Below are positions 1 to 11,754 of a stretch of DNA of 64,000 nucleotides, piece by piece (the stretch's first letter is position 1; the number at the start of each line of letters is the position of its first letter). The DNA is from Polynucleobacter sp. 86C-FISCH. GTDB taxonomy: Bacteria > Pseudomonadota > Gammaproteobacteria > Burkholderiales > Burkholderiaceae. The notes beneath the pieces are model-generated. The model was not told the DNA's origin. It made no database searches and saw only the letters and a program-made list of their open reading frames with translations. The translations under genes and the position numbers were made by a program. The DNA lies in NCBI RefSeq assembly GCF_018882415.1, contig NZ_JACVOL010000001.1:1589531-1653530 (forward strand), written 5' to 3'.

Positions 1-545
1 TGCATTTGGGTTTAACTGAAGCAGGCATGGGCAGCAAAGGAATTGTTTCTTCAACTGCAGCAATGGGTATCTTGTTGCAAGAAGGTATTGGCGACACGAT
101 TCGTGTTTCGTTAACACCTGATCCAGGCGCTCCTCGAGAAAACGAAGTCATTGTTGCGCAGGAGATATTGCAGACCATGGGCCTGCGTAATTTCACGCCG
201 ATGGTGATTGCTTGTCCTGGTTGCGGCAGAACAACTAGTACCACTTTCCAAGAATTAGCAGCCAATATTCAGTCTTACTTACGTCAACAAATGCCGGTTT
301 GGAAGAAAACTCATCCTGGCGTTGAGAATATGAATGTGGCCGTCATGGGATGCATCGTCAATGGCCCAGGTGAGAGTAAGCATGCCAATATTGGTATTTC
401 CTTGCCAGGTACTGGAGAAACCCCAGCTGCCCCAGTGTTCGTAGATGGGGTTAAAGTAAAAACGCTGCGTGGTGAGAGAATTGCCGAAGAGTTCCAGGTG
501 ATTGTGGATGAATACGTAAAACAAAACTACGCGGCTAAGGTTTAA
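1..545 (+). CDS. ispG: 4-hydroxy-3-methylbut-2-enyl diphosphate synthase, C-terminal part
   Basis: IspG (GcpE) is the Fe-S enzyme that reduces methylerythritol cyclodiphosphate to HMBPP in the non-mevalonate isoprenoid pathway. Only the C-terminal ~180 residues are present; the frame is open to the left edge (His-Leu-Gly-Leu-Thr-Glu-Ala-Gly), so the start lies outside the window. Visible features are the [10 protein letters not shown] stretch, the first cluster cysteines in ACPGCGR and the later one in GCIVNGPGE, which together supply the 4Fe-4S ligands. It lies 27 bases upstream of hisS on the same strand, an arrangement common in proteobacteria (ispG-hisS-yfgM-bamB-der). The identification is secure. 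Confidence 0.96.
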   Translation, partial: HLGLTEAGMGSKGIVSSTAAMGILLQEGIGDTIRVSLTPDPGAPRENEVIVAQEILQTMGLRNFTPMVIACPGCGRTTSTTFQELAANIQSYLRQQMPVWKKTHPGVENMNVAVMGCIVNGPGESKHANIGISLPGTGETPAAPVFVDGVKVKTLRGERIAEEFQVIVDEYVKQNYAAKV

Positions 546-572
546 ACAGGTTTAAGCAAAACAATAATAAAA

Positions 573-1901
573 ATGACTGATCAAAACGTAAAAGATAAAG
601 TTCAAAAAACGCAGAAGATTAACGGCGTACGCGGCATGAATGATTTGCTGCCAGCCGATGCTGCTCAATGGGCGCATCTTGAACATGTTTTGCGTGATCT
701 CACGCGCGCTTATGGCTATGAATTTTTGAGAACGCCTATTGTGGAAGCTACGGCGGTATTTCAGCGCGGTATTGGTGAGGTGACTGATATCGTTGAGAAG
801 GAAATGTATTCCTTTGAAGATCGTTTGAATGGCGAGCAATTGACTTTGCGCCCAGAGGGTACAGCTGCATTAGTGCGTTCCGTGATTGAGAACAATTTGC
901 TGTACGAAGGACCAAAGCGTCTCTGGTATACGGGTCCGATGTTCCGCCATGAGCGTCCACAGCGTGGTCGCTATCGCCAGTTCCACCAGTTCGGTATTGA
1001 AGCCTTGGGCTTTGCTGGACCTGATATCGATGCAGAAATTATTCTCATGGGCCAGCGCCTATGGGATGAGCTAGGTCTGAAGGGCGTTCGTTTAGAGATT
1101 AACTCTCTGGGTCAGGCGCCTGAGCGTGCAGAGCATCGTGCAGCCCTGGTAACGTATTTTGAGAAGAACAAATCGCAGTTGGACGAAGACTCACAACGCC
1201 GTCTGCTTACAAATCCTTTACGAATTTTGGATTCTAAGAATCCAGAGATGCAGGCCTTGATCGAAGGTGCGCCGAAATTGTTGGATTTCTTGGGTGAAGA
1301 GTCGCTGAAGCATTTCAATGCGGTACAAGCTTTGCTTAAAGCGAATAACATCCCTTGCAAAATTAATCCCCGCTTAGTTCGTGGCTTAGATTATTACAAC
1401 CTCACAGTATTTGAGTGGGTGACAGAAGAGTTAGGTGCGCAGGGCACTATCGCTGGTGGTGGTCGCTATGATCCCTTAATTGAACGCATGGGCGGCAAAG
1501 CTGCTCCTGCATGTGGTTGGGCAATGGGTATGGAGCGTGTTCTTGAGCTCAAGAAAGTTTCTGGTTCCTTGCCGGAAACCCAGGCGCAATGCGATATTTT
1601 TGTTTTGCACCAGGGCGGTGAGACTTTAACGGCCGCCATGATTATTGCCGAGCGTTTACGTAGTGCTGGAATCGATACCATTCTTTTCTGCCCTCCAGAT
1701 GGTCAATCCGCTAGCTTTAAGTCCCAAATGAAGAAGGCGGATAGTAGTGGGGCTGCCTTTGCGGTCATTATTGGTCCTGATGAATTGGCTAAGAACGAGG
1801 CTCAACTCAAGGATCTGCGCGGCACAGGTGAACAGAAGTCTATTCCTTTAGATGATGTCTTGGGAGCAGCAATTGATGCCTTGGTAGGCGCCTCCGAATA
1901 G
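573..1901 (+). CDS. hisS: histidyl-tRNA synthetase
   Basis: Class II aminoacyl-tRNA synthetase that charges tRNA-His in the cytoplasm. The 442-residue length is normal. Class II motif 2 lies near the [10 protein letters not shown] stretch (about residue 91), the histidine-specific motif LVRGLDYYN near residue 268, and motif 3 contains GGGRYDPLI with GWAMGMER further on. The C-terminal ~100 residues form the anticodon-binding domain. The ATG at 573 places the usual short N-terminal extension before [10 protein letters not shown]. It is probably co-transcribed with ispG and yfgM. The catalytically silent paralogue hisZ lies in the same window at 9130-10293. Confidence 0.97.
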   Translation: MTDQNVKDKVQKTQKINGVRGMNDLLPADAAQWAHLEHVLRDLTRAYGYEFLRTPIVEATAVFQRGIGEVTDIVEKEMYSFEDRLNGEQLTLRPEGTAALVRSVIENNLLYEGPKRLWYTGPMFRHERPQRGRYRQFHQFGIEALGFAGPDIDAEIILMGQRLWDELGLKGVRLEINSLGQAPERAEHRAALVTYFEKNKSQLDEDSQRRLLTNPLRILDSKNPEMQALIEGAPKLLDFLGEESLKHFNAVQALLKANNIPCKINPRLVRGLDYYNLTVFEWVTEELGAQGTIAGGGRYDPLIERMGGKAAPACGWAMGMERVLELKKVSGSLPETQAQCDIFVLHQGGETLTAAMIIAERLRSAGIDTILFCPPDGQSASFKSQMKKADSSGAAFAVIIGPDELAKNEAQLKDLRGTGEQKSIPLDDVLGAAIDALVGASE

Positions 1902-1948
1902 AATTAGCCTAATACTTATAAATTACTTATTAATTAGTTTGGATTGAC

Positions 1949-2608
1949 ATGCCTTTAGATCTAGAAGAACAAGAACAATTAGACCAATTCAAAGCGTTTT
2001 GGCAAAAATATCGCAATCTCATTACAGGTGTGATTACTGCTGCTTTATTTGCTTATGCTGCGTATAGTGGTTATCAGTGGTGGCGCAATAGTCAGGCGCT
2101 TGAAGCCTCCAAGCTATATGAAACGATGGTTGGTGCAATTGCTAAGGGTGATAAAGATCAAACCTTGCGTGCTGCAGATGATTTGCAAAAAGATTTTGGC
2201 CGTACACCTTATGCGGCGATGTCTAGCTTAATTGCTGCGCGTATCGCATCAGATGCGGGTGATGGCAATAAAGCTTTAGATTATTTACGTTGGGCCGCTA
2301 AGAATGCTTCAAATGATGGCTACTTGGCATTGGCAAAGTTACGTTTAGTGACACAGTTAATTGAGCAGGGTGGGGAAAAGGATTTCGCTGAGGCAGATCA
2401 AATTCTGAATCAGAAACCTATCGCTGGTTTTGAGTCCCTCTGGCTTGAGCGTCGAGGCGATTGGTATTTAGCGCAAAAGAAAAATGATCAAGCTAAGCAG
2501 AGTTATCAAGAAGCTTGGAAGAAGTTGGATCAAGCAAAAGAATTTCCAGAGGAGGCGCGCCGTCTCTTGAAGGTTAAATTAGATGCTGTTGGAGGGGTTT
2601 CTCAGTGA
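1949..2608 (+). CDS. YfgM-family tetratricopeptide repeat protein (ancillary SecYEG translocon subunit)
   Basis: YfgM-like proteins are single-pass inner-membrane proteins with a periplasmic TPR domain. In E. coli YfgM associates with the SecYEG translocon and the chaperone PpiD. The 219-residue product begins with an acidic cytoplasmic segment (PLDLEEQEQLDQFKAFW), followed by one hydrophobic segment at about residues 25-45 and alpha-helical TPR-like repeats to the end. Its place between hisS and bamB is the standard one. The TGA stop overlaps the bamB ATG by one base, which implies translational coupling. The family call is firm; the exact partners are inferred from E. coli. Confidence 0.88.
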   Translation: MPLDLEEQEQLDQFKAFWQKYRNLITGVITAALFAYAAYSGYQWWRNSQALEASKLYETMVGAIAKGDKDQTLRAADDLQKDFGRTPYAAMSSLIAARIASDAGDGNKALDYLRWAAKNASNDGYLALAKLRLVTQLIEQGGEKDFAEADQILNQKPIAGFESLWLERRGDWYLAQKKNDQAKQSYQEAWKKLDQAKEFPEEARRLLKVKLDAVGGVSQ

Positions 2609-3765
2609 TGACTAAAGAGATGAAGCGTTTGCCGATGCGCCTAGGCGCTGCCTTGGTATTGGGTTCCGTGGTAATAGCTTTAGTCGCTTGTTCCGGTGGC
2701 TCTCGTGTGAAAAAGCCTGCCGAACTGACTACGGTTACGAATCAATTTGATTTGCAACCGGTATGGTCAACTAGCGTTGGTTCATCAGAAACTTTTAACT
2801 TTCATCCCGTTGTTGCTGGTGACGCTGTATATGCCGCTTCTCATCGAGGGAACTTGGCCAAAATAGATTTGGCATCAGGCAACAAGGTATGGGAGGCATC
2901 TGTTCCCGAGCGTTTGTCTGTTGGCCCTGGTTCTGATGGTCGCACCACAGTTGCTGTGACTACCAAAGGCACTGTCTATGCTTATGACGACACAGGCAAG
3001 CAGATTTGGAAAGTCAGCGTCGGCAGCGAAGTATTGAGTGAGCCAGTAGTTGCGGGTGGCGTAGTGATTGTGCGCGCCCTAGACAATCGTTTTATTGGAT
3101 TGGATGCGCAAACTGGCGCCAAAAAATGGACCTATCAGCGTCAGCAGTCTGCTTTGTCATTGCGTGTGGGTTATGGCATGTTGGCCATCGGTAACGAAGT
3201 GATTGTTACTGGCTTTGCAGGTGGACGTTTTGGCATGATTGCGATTGCCAATGGCGGATTAGTTTGGGAGACCCCTGTATCGTTTCCAAAAGGGTTTTCA
3301 GAAATTGAGCGCTTGAATGACGTTACCGCTAAACCTAGTATGGAAGGCGAGATTCTCTGCGCCGTTTCTTATCAAGGCCGTATTGGCTGTGGTCAGGCGC
3401 GTACTGGCAATCTTTTATGGTTCAAGGATTACTCAAGCTATACCGGCACCTCCCAAAGTACGGACATGGTTTTCTCGGCCAACGATAAATCCTATGTCAC
3501 TGCTTTTGCAACCAAGGATGGCACTCAGGTTTGGGAAAATACTAAGTTAACTTACCGTGACGTCGGTGAGTCGCTTGCAGTAGGTAGAGTTTTGTTAATG
3601 GGTGATGCCCAGGGTTACATCCATGCATTTTCACAGGCGAATGGTGAGATGGTTGCACGTATTCGTCACGACAGTAGTCCAATCTCGGCTGCCCCTATTG
3701 CGGTAGGTGGCCTCATCTTGGTTCAATCTCAAGGTGGAAAAATAGCGGCGTACAGTCCAAAATGA
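2608..3765 (+). CDS. bamB: outer membrane assembly lipoprotein BamB
   Basis: BamB is a beta-propeller lipoprotein of the BAM complex, which inserts beta-barrel proteins into the outer membrane. I chose the ATG at 2608; a GTG one codon earlier is also in frame. The ATG overlaps the previous stop and has a GGAGGGG ribosome site about 10 bases upstream. The N-terminus is a lipoprotein signal peptide with lipobox Leu-Val-Ala-Cys, acylated Cys near residue 28. PQQ-like blades follow, for example [13 protein letters not shown] and [18 protein letters not shown]. The stop overlaps the start of der by four bases (ATGA). Confidence 0.95.
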   Translation: MTKEMKRLPMRLGAALVLGSVVIALVACSGGSRVKKPAELTTVTNQFDLQPVWSTSVGSSETFNFHPVVAGDAVYAASHRGNLAKIDLASGNKVWEASVPERLSVGPGSDGRTTVAVTTKGTVYAYDDTGKQIWKVSVGSEVLSEPVVAGGVVIVRALDNRFIGLDAQTGAKKWTYQRQQSALSLRVGYGMLAIGNEVIVTGFAGGRFGMIAIANGGLVWETPVSFPKGFSEIERLNDVTAKPSMEGEILCAVSYQGRIGCGQARTGNLLWFKDYSSYTGTSQSTDMVFSANDKSYVTAFATKDGTQVWENTKLTYRDVGESLAVGRVLLMGDAQGYIHAFSQANGEMVARIRHDSSPISAAPIAVGGLILVQSQGGKIAAYSPK

Positions 3766-5126
3766 ATCCAGTCATCACTATCGTCGGTCGTCCCAATGTA
3801 GGGAAGTCGACTCTCTTTAATCGCTTAACGCGTTCACGTGATGCATTGGTGGCGGATTTTTCTGGCTTAACCAGAGATCGACACTACGGCAAAGGCCGCA
3901 TTGGTGAACGTGCATTTATTTGCGTAGACACCGGTGGTTTTGAGCCGGTTGCTAAGACCGGCATCGTTGCCGAAATGGCAAAGCAGACTAAGCAGGCTGT
4001 TGCTGAATCAGATATTGTGATTTTCTTGGTGGATGGCCGCTTAGGAATGGCGCCACAAGATCGTGTCATCGCAGACTTCTTGCGTAAGACCGGTCGCCCA
4101 GTCATTCTGGCAGTCAATAAAACTGAAGGCATGCAAGCAGGCGTTGTCACAGCAGACTTTCATGAGTTGGGTTTAGGCGAACCTTTCCCAATTTCTTCTG
4201 CTCACGGTGATGGCGTGCGTGGTTTGATTGATGATGCATTGGATTCTCTAGGCATCGCAGAACCAGATGAAGATGAATTAGCAAACGATCCAAATCGCCC
4301 AATGAAGATTGCGGTGGTAGGTCGTCCAAACGTGGGTAAATCCACATTGATCAATAAGTTAATCGGTGAAGAGCGTGTAATTGCATTTGACATGCCAGGC
4401 ACAACGCGCGATGCGATTGAAGTTCCCTTTGAACGCAACGGTAAGCCATACATTCTGGTTGATACCGCTGGTCTGCGTCGCCGTGGCAAAGTGTTTGAAG
4501 CGATTGAAAAGTTTTCTGTTGTCAAAACATTGCAGGCTATTGCTGACTGTAATGTCGTGATCTTGATGTTAGATGCGCAGCAAGATATTTCTGAGCAAGA
4601 CGCTCATATCGCAGGATTTATTGTTGAAGCTGGCCGTGCGCTAGTGGTGGCAGTGAATAAGTGGGATGGTATTGATGCGTACGTAAAAGAACGCGCTCGC
4701 TTAGAGATTGCACAAAAACTACGCTTCTTAGATTTTGCAAACGTTCATCCGATCTCAGCCAAAAAAGGCACAGGCCTAAAAGAGCTCTTTAAAGATGTGG
4801 ATTCTGCATACGCTGCAGCTATGGCTAAGTTGCCGACTCCACGTTTGACCCGTATCTTGCAAGAAGCAATTGAGCATCAGCAGCCGAAACGCGTTGGCAT
4901 GGGACGTCCTAAATTGCGTTATGCCCATCAAGGGGGTATGAACCCCCCAATTGTGGTCATTCATGGCACATCCTTGAGTGGTGTGACTGATAGCTACAAG
5001 CGATACTTAGAGGGTCGCTTTAGGGATGTCTTTAAGTTACGCGGTACGCCTTTGCGGATTCAGATGAATACGGCCAAAAACCCCTATGTGGATGCTGATA
5101 AAGGCAAAAAGGGCAAAAAGCGTTAA
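3762..5126 (+). CDS. der: ribosome biogenesis GTPase Der (EngA)
   Basis: Der is an essential GTPase with two G domains in tandem that acts in maturation of the 50S subunit. Both P-loops are visible, [14 protein letters not shown] near residue 8 and [14 protein letters not shown] near residue 187. Each domain also has its DxxG switch (DTGGF and DTAGL) and NKxD motif (NKTE and NKWD). A KH-like RNA-binding domain and a Lys-rich tail (KGKKGKKR) finish the 454 residues. The start overlaps the bamB stop in an ATGA. Confidence 0.98.
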   Translation: MNPVITIVGRPNVGKSTLFNRLTRSRDALVADFSGLTRDRHYGKGRIGERAFICVDTGGFEPVAKTGIVAEMAKQTKQAVAESDIVIFLVDGRLGMAPQDRVIADFLRKTGRPVILAVNKTEGMQAGVVTADFHELGLGEPFPISSAHGDGVRGLIDDALDSLGIAEPDEDELANDPNRPMKIAVVGRPNVGKSTLINKLIGEERVIAFDMPGTTRDAIEVPFERNGKPYILVDTAGLRRRGKVFEAIEKFSVVKTLQAIADCNVVILMLDAQQDISEQDAHIAGFIVEAGRALVVAVNKWDGIDAYVKERARLEIAQKLRFLDFANVHPISAKKGTGLKELFKDVDSAYAAAMAKLPTPRLTRILQEAIEHQQPKRVGMGRPKLRYAHQGGMNPPIVVIHGTSLSGVTDSYKRYLEGRFRDVFKLRGTPLRIQMNTAKNPYVDADKGKKGKKR

Positions 5127-5157
5127 TTTGGGATAAGCTTTTACCTTCAAATTGATA

Positions 5158-5186
5158 TGGGCTTGATTTTTTCGAAAATCAGCCCA
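5158..5186 (+). other. hairpin in the der-hfq intergenic region
   Basis: The 160 bases between der and hfq contain an imperfect 12-bp inverted repeat, TGGGC-T-TGATTTT against AAAATCA-GCCCA, closing on a TTCG loop with one bulged T. No T-run follows, so it is not a standard intrinsic terminator. It could limit read-through from der or protect the hfq mRNA 5' end. The rest of this gap is AT-rich, and I could not pick a convincing promoter. A strong AAGGGG ribosome site precedes hfq. Confidence 0.45.
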
Positions 5187-5286
5187 ATATAGAGGGCTCA
5201 TGTAGAAGTTGTCGTAAAGATTGATATTTAATTAAAAAAGCAAGACTCCGAAAAAAGTAGTTCAGAAAAGATAAATAAGGGGCAGT

Positions 5287-5529
5287 ATGAATAACAAACA
5301 AATTCAATTACTTCAGGATCCATTTCTCAATGCGTTGCGCAAAGAGCATGTACCTGTTTCGATCTATCTCGTAAACGGCATTAAGTTGCAGGGCAATATT
5401 GAATCTTTTGATCAGTATGTTGTCCTCTTGCGCAATACCGTGACGCAGATGGTTTACAAACACGCAATCTCGACGATTGTTCCTGCTCGTGCGATTGATT
5501 TCCGTTTAGAAGAAGCTAGCCCTGTATAA
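5287..5529 (+). CDS. hfq: RNA chaperone Hfq
   Basis: Hfq is the hexameric Sm-like protein that pairs small RNAs with mRNAs. The 80-residue product has the Sm1 region ([18 protein letters not shown]), the conserved distal-face Tyr-Val region, and the Sm2 motif [10 protein letters not shown] whose KHAIST segment forms the proximal U-binding pocket. It has only a short C-terminal tail ([14 protein letters not shown]). An AAGGGG ribosome site lies 5 bases before the ATG. Its stop codon lies inside the probable N-terminal codons of hflX, so the two are likely translationally coupled. It is a plausible partner for the small RNA near 29.5 kb. Confidence 0.98.
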   Translation: MNNKQIQLLQDPFLNALRKEHVPVSIYLVNGIKLQGNIESFDQYVVLLRNTVTQMVYKHAISTIVPARAIDFRLEEASPV

Positions 5530-6763
5530 AACTGGAGTTGATGCGGCACGTGCCGTTCTGGTTGGAGTAGACACAGGGCGCGAAGATTTTGCTGACAGCA
5601 TGGCTGAGCTCAGTCTTTTAGCTGATAGCGCTGGATCCATACCCGCAGCCAGTGTTATTGCCCGCAAAGGCAGGACAGATCCTGCTTTATTTATTGGCTC
5701 AGGTAAGGCCAATGAACTCAAAAGGGTCATGGAAGAGCAGGGCGCAGAGCTAGCAATCTTCAACCATCCTTTATCTCCAACGCAGCAGCGAAATTTAGAA
5801 CGTCACATTGGATTTCATGTGATGGATCGCACTGGTTTGATTTTGGACATCTTTAGTCAAAGAGCGCAAAGTCACATTGGTAAGACGCAAGTTGAACTTG
5901 CGCAAGTGCGATATCGCATGTCTCGATTGGTAAGAGCATGGAGTCACTTGGAGCGTCAGCGTGGCGGTATTGGTGTGCGTGGTGGTCCTGGTGAAACGCA
6001 AATGGAATTGGACCGCCGGATGTTGGCAACCAAGGCCAAGCGTCTTGAGAATGAATTAGAAAAGCTACAGCGCCAACAAAGAACCCAAAGACGTGCTCGA
6101 AATCGCAAGGATGTGTTTTCGGTTTCTTTGGTGGGATACACCAATGCCGGCAAATCCACCCTTTTTAATGCCCTAACCAAAGCGGGGACATATGCGGCTG
6201 ATCAGCTATTTGCCACCCTCGATACCACCTCAAGAAGGGTTCATTTAGATGGTGTCGGGTCGATTGTGGTCTCCGATACGGTGGGATTTATCCGGGATTT
6301 ACCCCACCAGCTGGTAGAGGCTTTTAGGGCAACCCTGGATGAAACCATCCACGCTGACCTGATTTTGCATGTCATAGACGCTTGTAGCCCCGTAGCTAGG
6401 GAGCAAAAGGCTGAAGTTGAGGCTGTTTTAGAGGAAATTGGGGCCGATGACATCCCCAGGATCGAAGTAATGAACAAAATCGACCTCATGCCCCAAACCT
6501 TTACCCGTGGGGCTGTTTTAGAGCGGGATGGGCAGGGCTTTCCTAGCCAGGTTTTCCTGTCAGCCCAGTCTGGCTTGGGCCTTGATTTGCTTCGTTCCGC
6601 CCTCGCCGAATGCTCTCAAATGACTGATAGAATAAGGGTCGAGCACAACCGCGCCAAGAAGCAATTGGCCCCGGATGAGTTTTTAGAGCCATTACCTGAA
6701 CGACCAGAAACTTCTGAATTTAATCCGATTTCCAACCCGAGCTATTTTTCTAATGACGCGTAA
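5522..6763 (+). CDS. hflX: ribosome-splitting GTPase HflX
   Basis: HflX is a heat-shock-linked GTPase that splits stalled ribosomes. The G domain begins with [18 protein letters not shown] and carries DTVGF and NKID motifs; the HflX domain with its glycine-rich [13 protein letters not shown] segment precedes it. The first ATG of the frame is at 5600, but the conserved N-terminal strand [10 protein letters not shown] is coded upstream of it. The frame is open back to a TAG at 5507 and contains no ATG, GTG or TTG before 5600. A CTG at 5522 gives an N-terminus of the same length as E. coli HflX. I therefore place the start there, overlapping hfq by 8 bases; 5600 remains the conservative alternative. 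Confidence 0.85.
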   Translation: MYKTGVDAARAVLVGVDTGREDFADSMAELSLLADSAGSIPAASVIARKGRTDPALFIGSGKANELKRVMEEQGAELAIFNHPLSPTQQRNLERHIGFHVMDRTGLILDIFSQRAQSHIGKTQVELAQVRYRMSRLVRAWSHLERQRGGIGVRGGPGETQMELDRRMLATKAKRLENELEKLQRQQRTQRRARNRKDVFSVSLVGYTNAGKSTLFNALTKAGTYAADQLFATLDTTSRRVHLDGVGSIVVSDTVGFIRDLPHQLVEAFRATLDETIHADLILHVIDACSPVAREQKAEVEAVLEEIGADDIPRIEVMNKIDLMPQTFTRGAVLERDGQGFPSQVFLSAQSGLGLDLLRSALAECSQMTDRIRVEHNRAKKQLAPDEFLEPLPERPETSEFNPISNPSYFSNDA

Positions 6764-8240
6764 ATTTCTAGGACTGTTTTCGGTCAACGATCCCGGTTGG
6801 GGCAATAGCCACAATTCCGGTGGATCTAAAGATGCTAAAGATGGGCAGGGAAGCGATCAAGCTCCAAAAGCCGATCCAGAAACTAATCAGCCTGTAGAGA
6901 CTCAACCAAACAATCGGCCAAACAGTCAGCCAAATAAGTCAGACGGCCCTCCAGATTTGGATGAGCTCTGGAGAGATTTCAACGACAGAATTGCTGGCAT
7001 TTTTGGCGGCAAAAAATCTCCTGGCTCTGCTAGCAAACCATCTAATAAGCCGAATAGCACTGACATTCCTCCGCCTTCACAACGAGGTGGTAGTGGTGGT
7101 AGTGGCGGCGGTAACGGCGGCATCAGCGCACCTAATTTCAATTTCAGCAATCCATTCGGTTCAAAGGCAAGCATTCTGATTGCAGGTGCAGTTGTCTTCT
7201 TTATGTGGGTTTGCAGTGGCTTCTTCATTATTCAAGAAGGTCAAGCTGGCGTCATTCTGACTTTTGGTAAGTACGACTACACCGCGAAGCCAGGTATTAA
7301 CTGGCGCATGCCGTGGCCAATCCAGTCTGAAGAGACGGTGAACTTATCAGGTGTTCGTTCTGTAGAAGTAGGGCGCCCAGTCCTAATTAAAGCGACGAAT
7401 CAAAAAGATTCTTCCATGCTGACTGAGGATGAAAACATTATCGATGTGCGCTTTGCCGTGCAATATCGCCTGAAAGATCCTACTGATTATTTATTCAACA
7501 ACCGCGATCCTGATGCTGCAGTAGTACAAGCTGCTGAAACAGCCGTCCGCGAAATCGTTGCACGCAGCAAGATGGATACCGTGCTGTATGAAGGTCGTGA
7601 AAAGATCGGCATTGATTTAGCAAACTCCATTCAGAAGATTTTGGATAGCTACAAGACTGGTATCTATGTGACGAGCGTGACTGTGCAAAACGTTCAGCCA
7701 CCGGAGCAGGTGCAAGCAGCCTTTGATGACGCAGTGAAAGCTGGTCAAGATCAAGAGCGCTTAAAGAGTGAAGGTCAGGCATATGCGAATGACATTATTC
7801 CAAGGGCTAAAGGCACTGCCGAACGTCTGATTCAAGAGGCTGAAGGTTATAAGGCCCGTGTAGTGGCTACCGCAGAAGGCGATGCCACACGCTTCAAACA
7901 AGTATTGGTTGAGTACTCTAAGGCTCCTCAAGTGACGCGTGATCGTATGTATATCGATAGCATGCGCGAGATGTACAACAACGTTACTAAGATTTTGGTT
8001 GATACCACTAAGAGCAATAGTCTTTTATATCTCCCACTCGATAAGATCGTTGCACAGGTGAGTGCGGAAAGTGCTCAAGCTGCCAATGCACAGGTTCAAT
8101 CTGGAGCAACCACCCCAACAGGAAGTGTGACGGTAGGTGGTGCCACTGGTGCAAGCTCATCCTCTAACGCCACTTCAACTAACAATAGTTCTGCAGATAA
8201 GCGTGATGGCCTCCGTAGTCGCGATAGGGAGTCTAGATAA
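6753..8240 (+). CDS. hflK: FtsH protease modulator HflK
   Basis: HflK pairs with HflC in a large membrane cage that surrounds and regulates the AAA protease FtsH. The 495-residue product has a long cytoplasmic N-terminus rich in Asn, Pro, Gln, Gly and Ser (about residues 10-130). A transmembrane segment follows (about 138-160), then an SPFH/band-7 domain starting with IIQEGQAGVILTFGKYDY and a helical region. The C-terminal tail is rich in Ala, Ser and Thr. The start overlaps the end of hflX by 11 bases and the stop overlaps the hflC start by one base. Confidence 0.96.
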   Translation: MTRKFLGLFSVNDPGWGNSHNSGGSKDAKDGQGSDQAPKADPETNQPVETQPNNRPNSQPNKSDGPPDLDELWRDFNDRIAGIFGGKKSPGSASKPSNKPNSTDIPPPSQRGGSGGSGGGNGGISAPNFNFSNPFGSKASILIAGAVVFFMWVCSGFFIIQEGQAGVILTFGKYDYTAKPGINWRMPWPIQSEETVNLSGVRSVEVGRPVLIKATNQKDSSMLTEDENIIDVRFAVQYRLKDPTDYLFNNRDPDAAVVQAAETAVREIVARSKMDTVLYEGREKIGIDLANSIQKILDSYKTGIYVTSVTVQNVQPPEQVQAAFDDAVKAGQDQERLKSEGQAYANDIIPRAKGTAERLIQEAEGYKARVVATAEGDATRFKQVLVEYSKAPQVTRDRMYIDSMREMYNNVTKILVDTTKSNSLLYLPLDKIVAQVSAESAQAANAQVQSGATTPTGSVTVGGATGASSSSNATSTNNSSADKRDGLRSRDRESR

Positions 8241-9109
8241 TGAATGCAAATCGTTTAATTGCGGCAGGCATTGGCTTTGTTGCACTCATTTATGTCTTGT
8301 CCTCTAGCATCTTTGTTGTAGATCAGCGTAAGTATGCTGTGGTGTTTTCTTTTGGACAGATAGTTCGCGTGATTGAGAATCCCGGCATCCAAGTGAAGTT
8401 GCCGGCACCATTTGAAAGCGTTCGCTTCTTTGATCGCCGTATTTTGACTATTGACAATCCAGAAGCAGAGCGTTTCATTACTGCTGAGAAGAAAAACTTA
8501 TTGGTAGATTCTTATGTGAAGTGGCGCATTGTTGATCCACGTAAGTTCTTCATTAGCTTTAAGGGTGACGAGCGCTTGGCGCAGGATCGCTTAACTCAGT
8601 TGGTTCGCTCAGCCTTAAATGAAGAGTTCACCAAGCGCACTGTGCGTGAGTTGATTTCTGATCAGCGTGAAGAGGTGATGCAGGGTATTCGCAAGAAGGT
8701 TGCGGATGACGCATCTGATATCGGCGTTGAGATTGTGGACGTGCGCTTAAAGCGTGTTGACCTATTGGCTGAAATTAGTGATTCTGTTTACCGCCGTATG
8801 GAAGCAGAGCGCAAGCGTGTTGCTAATGAGTTGCGCTCTATGGGTGCTGCTGAATCAGACAAGATTCGCGCAAATGCAGAACGTCAACGCGATACGATTT
8901 TGGCGGAAGCCTATCGTGATGCCCAAAAAATTAAAGGTGCAGGCGATGCTAAAGCAACCGCACTCTATGCAGAGGCATTTGGTCGTGACCCACAGTTTGC
9001 TCAGTTCTATCAGAGCCTAGAGGCCTATAGAAGTTCTTTCAAGGATAAGAAAGACGTGATGGTGGTTGAGCCGACCGGCGAGTTCTTCAAGTTCCTGCAC
9101 AAAAAATAA
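8240..9109 (+). CDS. hflC: FtsH protease modulator HflC
   Basis: HflC is the partner SPFH-domain protein of HflK. The 289-residue product begins with a signal-anchor segment (IAAGIGFVALIYVLSSSIFVV), then the band-7 domain (DQRKYAVVFSFGQI) and a long charged helix rich in Ala, Glu and Arg. The ATG overlaps the hflK TAA by one base (TAATG), which would keep production of the two partners equal. Confidence 0.96.
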   Translation: MNANRLIAAGIGFVALIYVLSSSIFVVDQRKYAVVFSFGQIVRVIENPGIQVKLPAPFESVRFFDRRILTIDNPEAERFITAEKKNLLVDSYVKWRIVDPRKFFISFKGDERLAQDRLTQLVRSALNEEFTKRTVRELISDQREEVMQGIRKKVADDASDIGVEIVDVRLKRVDLLAEISDSVYRRMEAERKRVANELRSMGAAESDKIRANAERQRDTILAEAYRDAQKIKGAGDAKATALYAEAFGRDPQFAQFYQSLEAYRSSFKDKKDVMVVEPTGEFFKFLHKK

Positions 9110-9129
9110 GAAAGCAAATTGTTCACATC

Positions 9130-10293
9130 ATGAATCGCTGGTTACTTCCTGAAGATATTGCAGATGTTTTGCCTGCTGAGGCTCGCAAGGTTGAGTCATT
9201 GCGTCGTGCCGTTTTGGATTTATACCAGTCTTATGGTTATGAACTAGTTGCTCCTCCAATTTTGGAGTTCTTGGATTCTTTATTAACGGGTACCGGTTCC
9301 GATCTCAATCTTCAGACCTTTAAGTTAGTAGATCAGTTATCTGGCCGTACCTTGGGTCTGCGTGCGGACATGACACCGCAAGTAGCTCGCATTGATGCAC
9401 ACCTCTTAAATCGTGCCGGGGTTACTCGTCTCTGTTATGCAGGCTCTGTAGCGCACGCTCGCACTCCAGTGGGCAGCTCTGCTCGTGAAGAATTGCAGTT
9501 GGGCGCTGAGATTTATGGATGCTCTACCTGGGAAGCGGATTTAGAGGCTATTACTCTATTACTCAAAACATTGTCTGTTGCCGGCTTAGAGAAGGTCTAT
9601 ATAGATCTGTCTCATGCGGGCATTTTGGCTGGCATCTTAGACGGTCAGAACTTAAATAAAGAAACAGTTGAAGCTTTGTATGGTCTCTTGCAAAGCAAGG
9701 ATCGTCCACGTCTAACTCAATGGGCAACTTGCTTGCCAACAAATATTGCAAAAGCATTGATGTCTTTGACCGAGTTGAACGGTCCTTGTGCGGAAGTGCT
9801 GGCAAAGGCCAAAAAAGACTTACCTAAACACGCTGCTATTGATCAGGCTTTAGCGGATCTTGAGCGTTTAGTGTCAGCTGCAGCAAAACTGTCTGGCAAT
9901 TTAGAGCTCAGTATTGACTTGGCGGATTTGCGTGGCTATCAGTATCACAGCGGTGTGATGTTTGCTGCCTATGTTGATCAATTACCGCAGCCGATTGCAA
10001 GAGGCGGTCGCTATGATCATGTTGGTCAAGCCTTTGGACGTCCACGTCCTGCTACTGGTTTTTCTTTGGATCTGCTAACGCTGGCAAGCTTATCGCCTTT
10101 AAGTATTCGCAAGCTGGCAATCATTGCCCCTTGGATCGACGATGCAGAATTAAGCAAGGCTATCGCCACCCTTAGAGGTCAGGGTGAGGTAGTGATACAA
10201 GTTCCAGCAGGCACAACCCTTGAGGCTGCCGAATACGAATGTGACCGAGAGTTGGTGAAGCAGGGCAACTCTTGGGAAGTAAAAAAGAAGTAA
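9130..10293 (+). CDS. hisZ: ATP phosphoribosyltransferase regulatory subunit HisZ
   Basis: HisZ resembles the HisRS catalytic core but does not charge tRNA; with the short form of HisG it makes the first enzyme of histidine synthesis responsive to histidine. At 387 residues it lacks the anticodon-binding domain of HisS. The class II core is visible in LGLRADMTPQVARIDAHLL and in the RGGRYDHVGQAFGRPRPATGF region. It lies 20 bases after hflC and is followed by purA, the usual order in Burkholderiales. Its presence predicts a short-form hisG elsewhere in the genome. Confidence 0.94.
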   Translation: MNRWLLPEDIADVLPAEARKVESLRRAVLDLYQSYGYELVAPPILEFLDSLLTGTGSDLNLQTFKLVDQLSGRTLGLRADMTPQVARIDAHLLNRAGVTRLCYAGSVAHARTPVGSSAREELQLGAEIYGCSTWEADLEAITLLLKTLSVAGLEKVYIDLSHAGILAGILDGQNLNKETVEALYGLLQSKDRPRLTQWATCLPTNIAKALMSLTELNGPCAEVLAKAKKDLPKHAAIDQALADLERLVSAAAKLSGNLELSIDLADLRGYQYHSGVMFAAYVDQLPQPIARGGRYDHVGQAFGRPRPATGFSLDLLTLASLSPLSIRKLAIIAPWIDDAELSKAIATLRGQGEVVIQVPAGTTLEAAEYECDRELVKQGNSWEVKKK

Positions 10294-10310
10294 GGCAGTA
10301 ATTAAATTAA

Positions 10311-11699
<1,389 letters not shown>

Positions 11700-11754
11700 T
11701 GGAAAATAACCGACTCAATTTAATTTATTAACTTTTGCATAAGAAGATAACAAC

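Noticed and set aside
5158..5186. der-hfq hairpin as an intrinsic terminator
   Set aside because: No T-run follows the stem on either strand, so it is listed only as a hairpin.
6926..7228. Long minus-strand frame over the hflK N-terminus
   Set aside because: It is the shadow of the low-complexity Asn/Pro/Gly-rich coding region, with no ribosome site or family features.
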